A stretch of 21,640 nt of DNA from Gloeophyllum trabeum ATCC 11539 (taxonomy: Eukaryota > Basidiomycota > Agaricomycetes > Gloeophyllales > Gloeophyllaceae). The DNA lies in the NCBI RefSeq assembly GCF_000344685.1, contig NW_006920412.1, positions 317,256-338,895 on the forward strand. Reading direction: 5' to 3'. The notes under the pieces are model-generated. The model did no database searches and was not told the DNA's origin. It worked only from the letters and a program-made list of their open reading frames with translations. Shown here piece by piece: positions 20,061 to 21,640 of the stretch. Positions within the stretch are counted from its first letter, which is position 1. Every line of letters starts with the position of its first letter. A program made the translations under genes and the position numbers.

Positions 20061-20701
20061 ACATCCTTGAAACGCCGAAGTCCTACTCCACGCCTTATTG
20101 TCGTACTTATTCCCCGTCATACCTCAATCCCTTCCCTACTGCGAACTGCGTAGCATGCCCCGACGCCTCGTCCATCGCAAATGTCCCTTTCGCCGATGAT
20201 ACTGTTGTCCTAAGTCCAAAGCTGGTACACAACGCGGTCGACCTCTGTTCGAACTTGGATTTGAGAGTCCTGCTGAACCATATCCCCCCGGCGCGTCTGT
20301 GTTAGCCTGCTACATATACATGTAAGATTGTACTTCTAGAGCTTTACAGCACTTGTAACGACCAGGCGGACCGCATAACAGAGACTTACATTCCACACCT
20401 TATGCTATATCTGGACAGAGAAGTGTCGATAGTCCGCCAATTGGTCTCGGGCTCCCAGCAAGGTAGAGAGCCTATTTTCGCGTCGAATTATGTCGCATGA
20501 GACATTCCGCACGCACGAATAACCCTAGAACTGGTAGGCCCTGCTTGTCTGGATTCGAGAGGCTCAGCGGGTATGGACCGAGACGGTCACTGCGAATGCT
20601 CAAGGCGCTGGTATGTAAGTGATATACATGCGGGTCTGACATGTACTGGAGCTTACTGCAGACTCTGAATGCAAGTCTCTGTTATGGGTTCCGTCTGGCA
20701 A
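20061..20701. other. no gene recognised; spacer between inverted arms
   Basis: This stretch lies between the two arms of the inverted duplication. Frames are short and broken by stops, and no RNA gene, transposase or simple repeat was seen. A potential donor (CTG|GTATGT) lies near 20610 but joins no coding sequence I trust. It could hold decayed gene remains. Confidence 0.4.
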
Positions 20702-20938
20702 TTACAATGGCAAGTGCAGACAATACTCTGAAATCAAACGTACATACAGTTCGCATAACGGGCACCGGATGCACGGCAGCGAAGACAACGACATGTGAAG
20801 GTTGGGGAAGGTGGCCAGGATGGCATCAAGACAGCGGAAGGGCAAGCCATCTATTCCAGGGATTTTCGAGTCTGCGCAGAAAGCTGCCAGAAAATGGCGA
20901 GTTACCCTACGCCACAGGACATCGATACGCCAAGGCAA
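20702..20938 (-). pseudogene. possible F-box-like remnant in the inverted arm
   Basis: A 78-codon frame reads RIDVLWRRVTRHF and later LPFRCLDAILATFPNLHMSL. The DVLWR motif and a leucine-rich FPNL segment are common in the large F-box families of agaricomycetes. The matching frame in the other arm (from 19961) begins IDVLWRTV but hits a stop after about 20 codons. The fragment is too short to be a whole gene and no full F-box can be drawn. It overlaps the 3' end of the small-gene relic. Confidence 0.2.
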
Positions 20939-21168
20939 TGAGAGGCCATGTACTGCGTTCGGTGCGAGACTTGAAGATCAGGACGGTGAAGCCACCGTAG
21001 CGAGCCGGCAGGGGGTACTTGGCGGCGAGAGAGCTGACGACTTCGCGCACAGCGGTAAAGTATCCCGGAGACTTCATCTGGCTTAGGTACTATACCGCCC
21101 TCCTCGCAAGCCGTCTGAGCAATCTCATCTGTGAACGGAAAATCCAAGACGTAGCGGAAGGAGCGTGG
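20907..21168 (-). pseudogene. frameshifted inverted copy of the small gene at 19509-19940
   Basis: From about 21168 the minus strand reads FRYVLDFPFTDEIAQTACEE, matching RYVLGFLLTDEVAARACETH. After a frame change near 21080 it continues KSPGYFTAVREVVSSLAAKY and PLPARYGG, matching the other copy's WVVGELTEKYHLPNRW. It then runs FKSRTERSTWPLIALA against YKDRTHSTLRNVVALV. It next jumps to the shared downstream block and stops at TAG 20907-20909, lacking the C-terminal EPRWYLL part. No in-frame ATG is present. The frameshift and the missing C-terminus make it a likely pseudogene. Confidence 0.5.
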
Positions 21169-21640
21169 ACACTTCGGTCGCCAGGTCCGTCGGGCTGCCA
21201 GTGGTGCGAAGCGGTGGACGCACACGACACTCTAGACACGGTCGTTGGCCGTCTCAGTGCTGGACCGTCCGGCAGTAATGCTTTCGGACTGTTGCAAGCT
21301 CCTGCGACGGGTAATAGGTTCAAACCCTAGAGTATTACTGATGTCGCGATGTTGGTCGCCTCACGTGCAGTACAGTGCCTTGCATAAGAAACTGAACATC
21401 GCATTTCCGCGCGCGTTGTTTGTTCGCGCCAAATATACCCTTTTCGGGTAGGTCCGGAAGGCCTCTCGCGGGACCATTTGTTAGGCAGGGACTCGCAGAT
21501 GCCCCGAGAGGGCTCGAAAGGCTTCAGAGAATGATAGAAATGTATATTCTACAACTACAGTAAGGGCTGTAAATCATTATAGTCTTGCCCTAGCTGTATG
21601 CCCAGCTAACCCTCCCTCTCGATGGGTCTTTGCCGCACAT
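21169..21640. other. no gene recognised
   Basis: Frames are short and show no recognisable motif. A T-arm-like GGTTCAAACCC at 21317-21327 was checked, but no acceptor stem or D/anticodon arms fit around it. No repeat or transposon end was found. Confidence 0.4.

Noticed and set aside
20641..21000. Plus-strand 119-codon frame near the right end
   Set aside because: It lies opposite the inverted relic, shows no recognisable motif, and its codon pattern is not convincing.
21317..21327. tRNA T-arm-like GGTTCAAACCC
   Set aside because: No matching acceptor stem, anticodon arm or D arm at the required distances on this strand.
1..21640. CRISPR arrays, operons, bacterial promoters and rRNA genes
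   Set aside because: No regularly spaced direct repeats or rRNA sequence were seen. The many spliceosomal introns and fungal genes make bacterial features inapplicable.

Overview
The window is fungal nuclear DNA, most probably from an agaricomycete (mushroom or polypore type) basidiomycete. Coding sequence is GC-rich and cut by many short introns, mostly 47-66 bp with GT...AG ends and CTAAC-like branch sites. Gene density is high, and fungal protein families and a fungal Ty1/copia element are recognisable. All calls come from reading the sequence; no database search was run.

Layout. (1) Bases 1-4105: the 3' part of a Ty1/copia LTR retrotransposon. The pol frame is open from the left edge and carries one in-frame TGA in integrase. 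A polypurine tract and a short 3' LTR follow; the LTR contains a 5-bp-phased array of heat-shock-factor half-sites upstream of a TATA box. (2) 4346-5223: copy A of an unrecognised protein family, apparently missing its 5' part next to the LTR. (3) 5381-17215: a compact GC-rich housekeeping block. It holds a seven-exon Hel2/ZNF598 ribosome-collision E3 ligase (-), a 1019-residue coiled-coil protein (-), mitochondrial ribosomal protein mL54/MRPL37 (+), an MDR-superfamily oxidoreductase (-) and a twelve-exon WD40 protein of the TFIIIC tau91/Sfc6/GTF3C2 type (+). (4) 17392-18823: copy B of the unrecognised family, opposite strand, with the same intron position and phase as copy A. (5) 18975-19507: an AT-rich element of about 530 bp with long imperfect terminal inverted repeats, bounded by TA. 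(6) 19509-21168: a small unrecognised gene and a broken, inverted second copy of it that also shares downstream flank. (7) 21169-21640: nothing recognised.

Functionally, several core genes serve gene expression: Hel2 (ribosome quality control), mL54 (mitochondrial translation) and the TFIIIC-like subunit (RNA polymerase III transcription). This looks like ordinary gene order rather than an operon-like system. Two divergent pairs share short promoters of about 250 and 195 bp. The margins are repeat-rich.

The most interesting signals are the paralogous unknown family bracketing the housekeeping block, the phased HSE array in the copia LTR, the TA-bounded inverted-repeat element, and the inverted duplication at the right end. 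Splice sites were placed by eye. Phases close exactly for Hel2, the coiled-coil gene, mL54, the MDR gene, the TFIIIC-like gene and the last two exons of each unknown copy.
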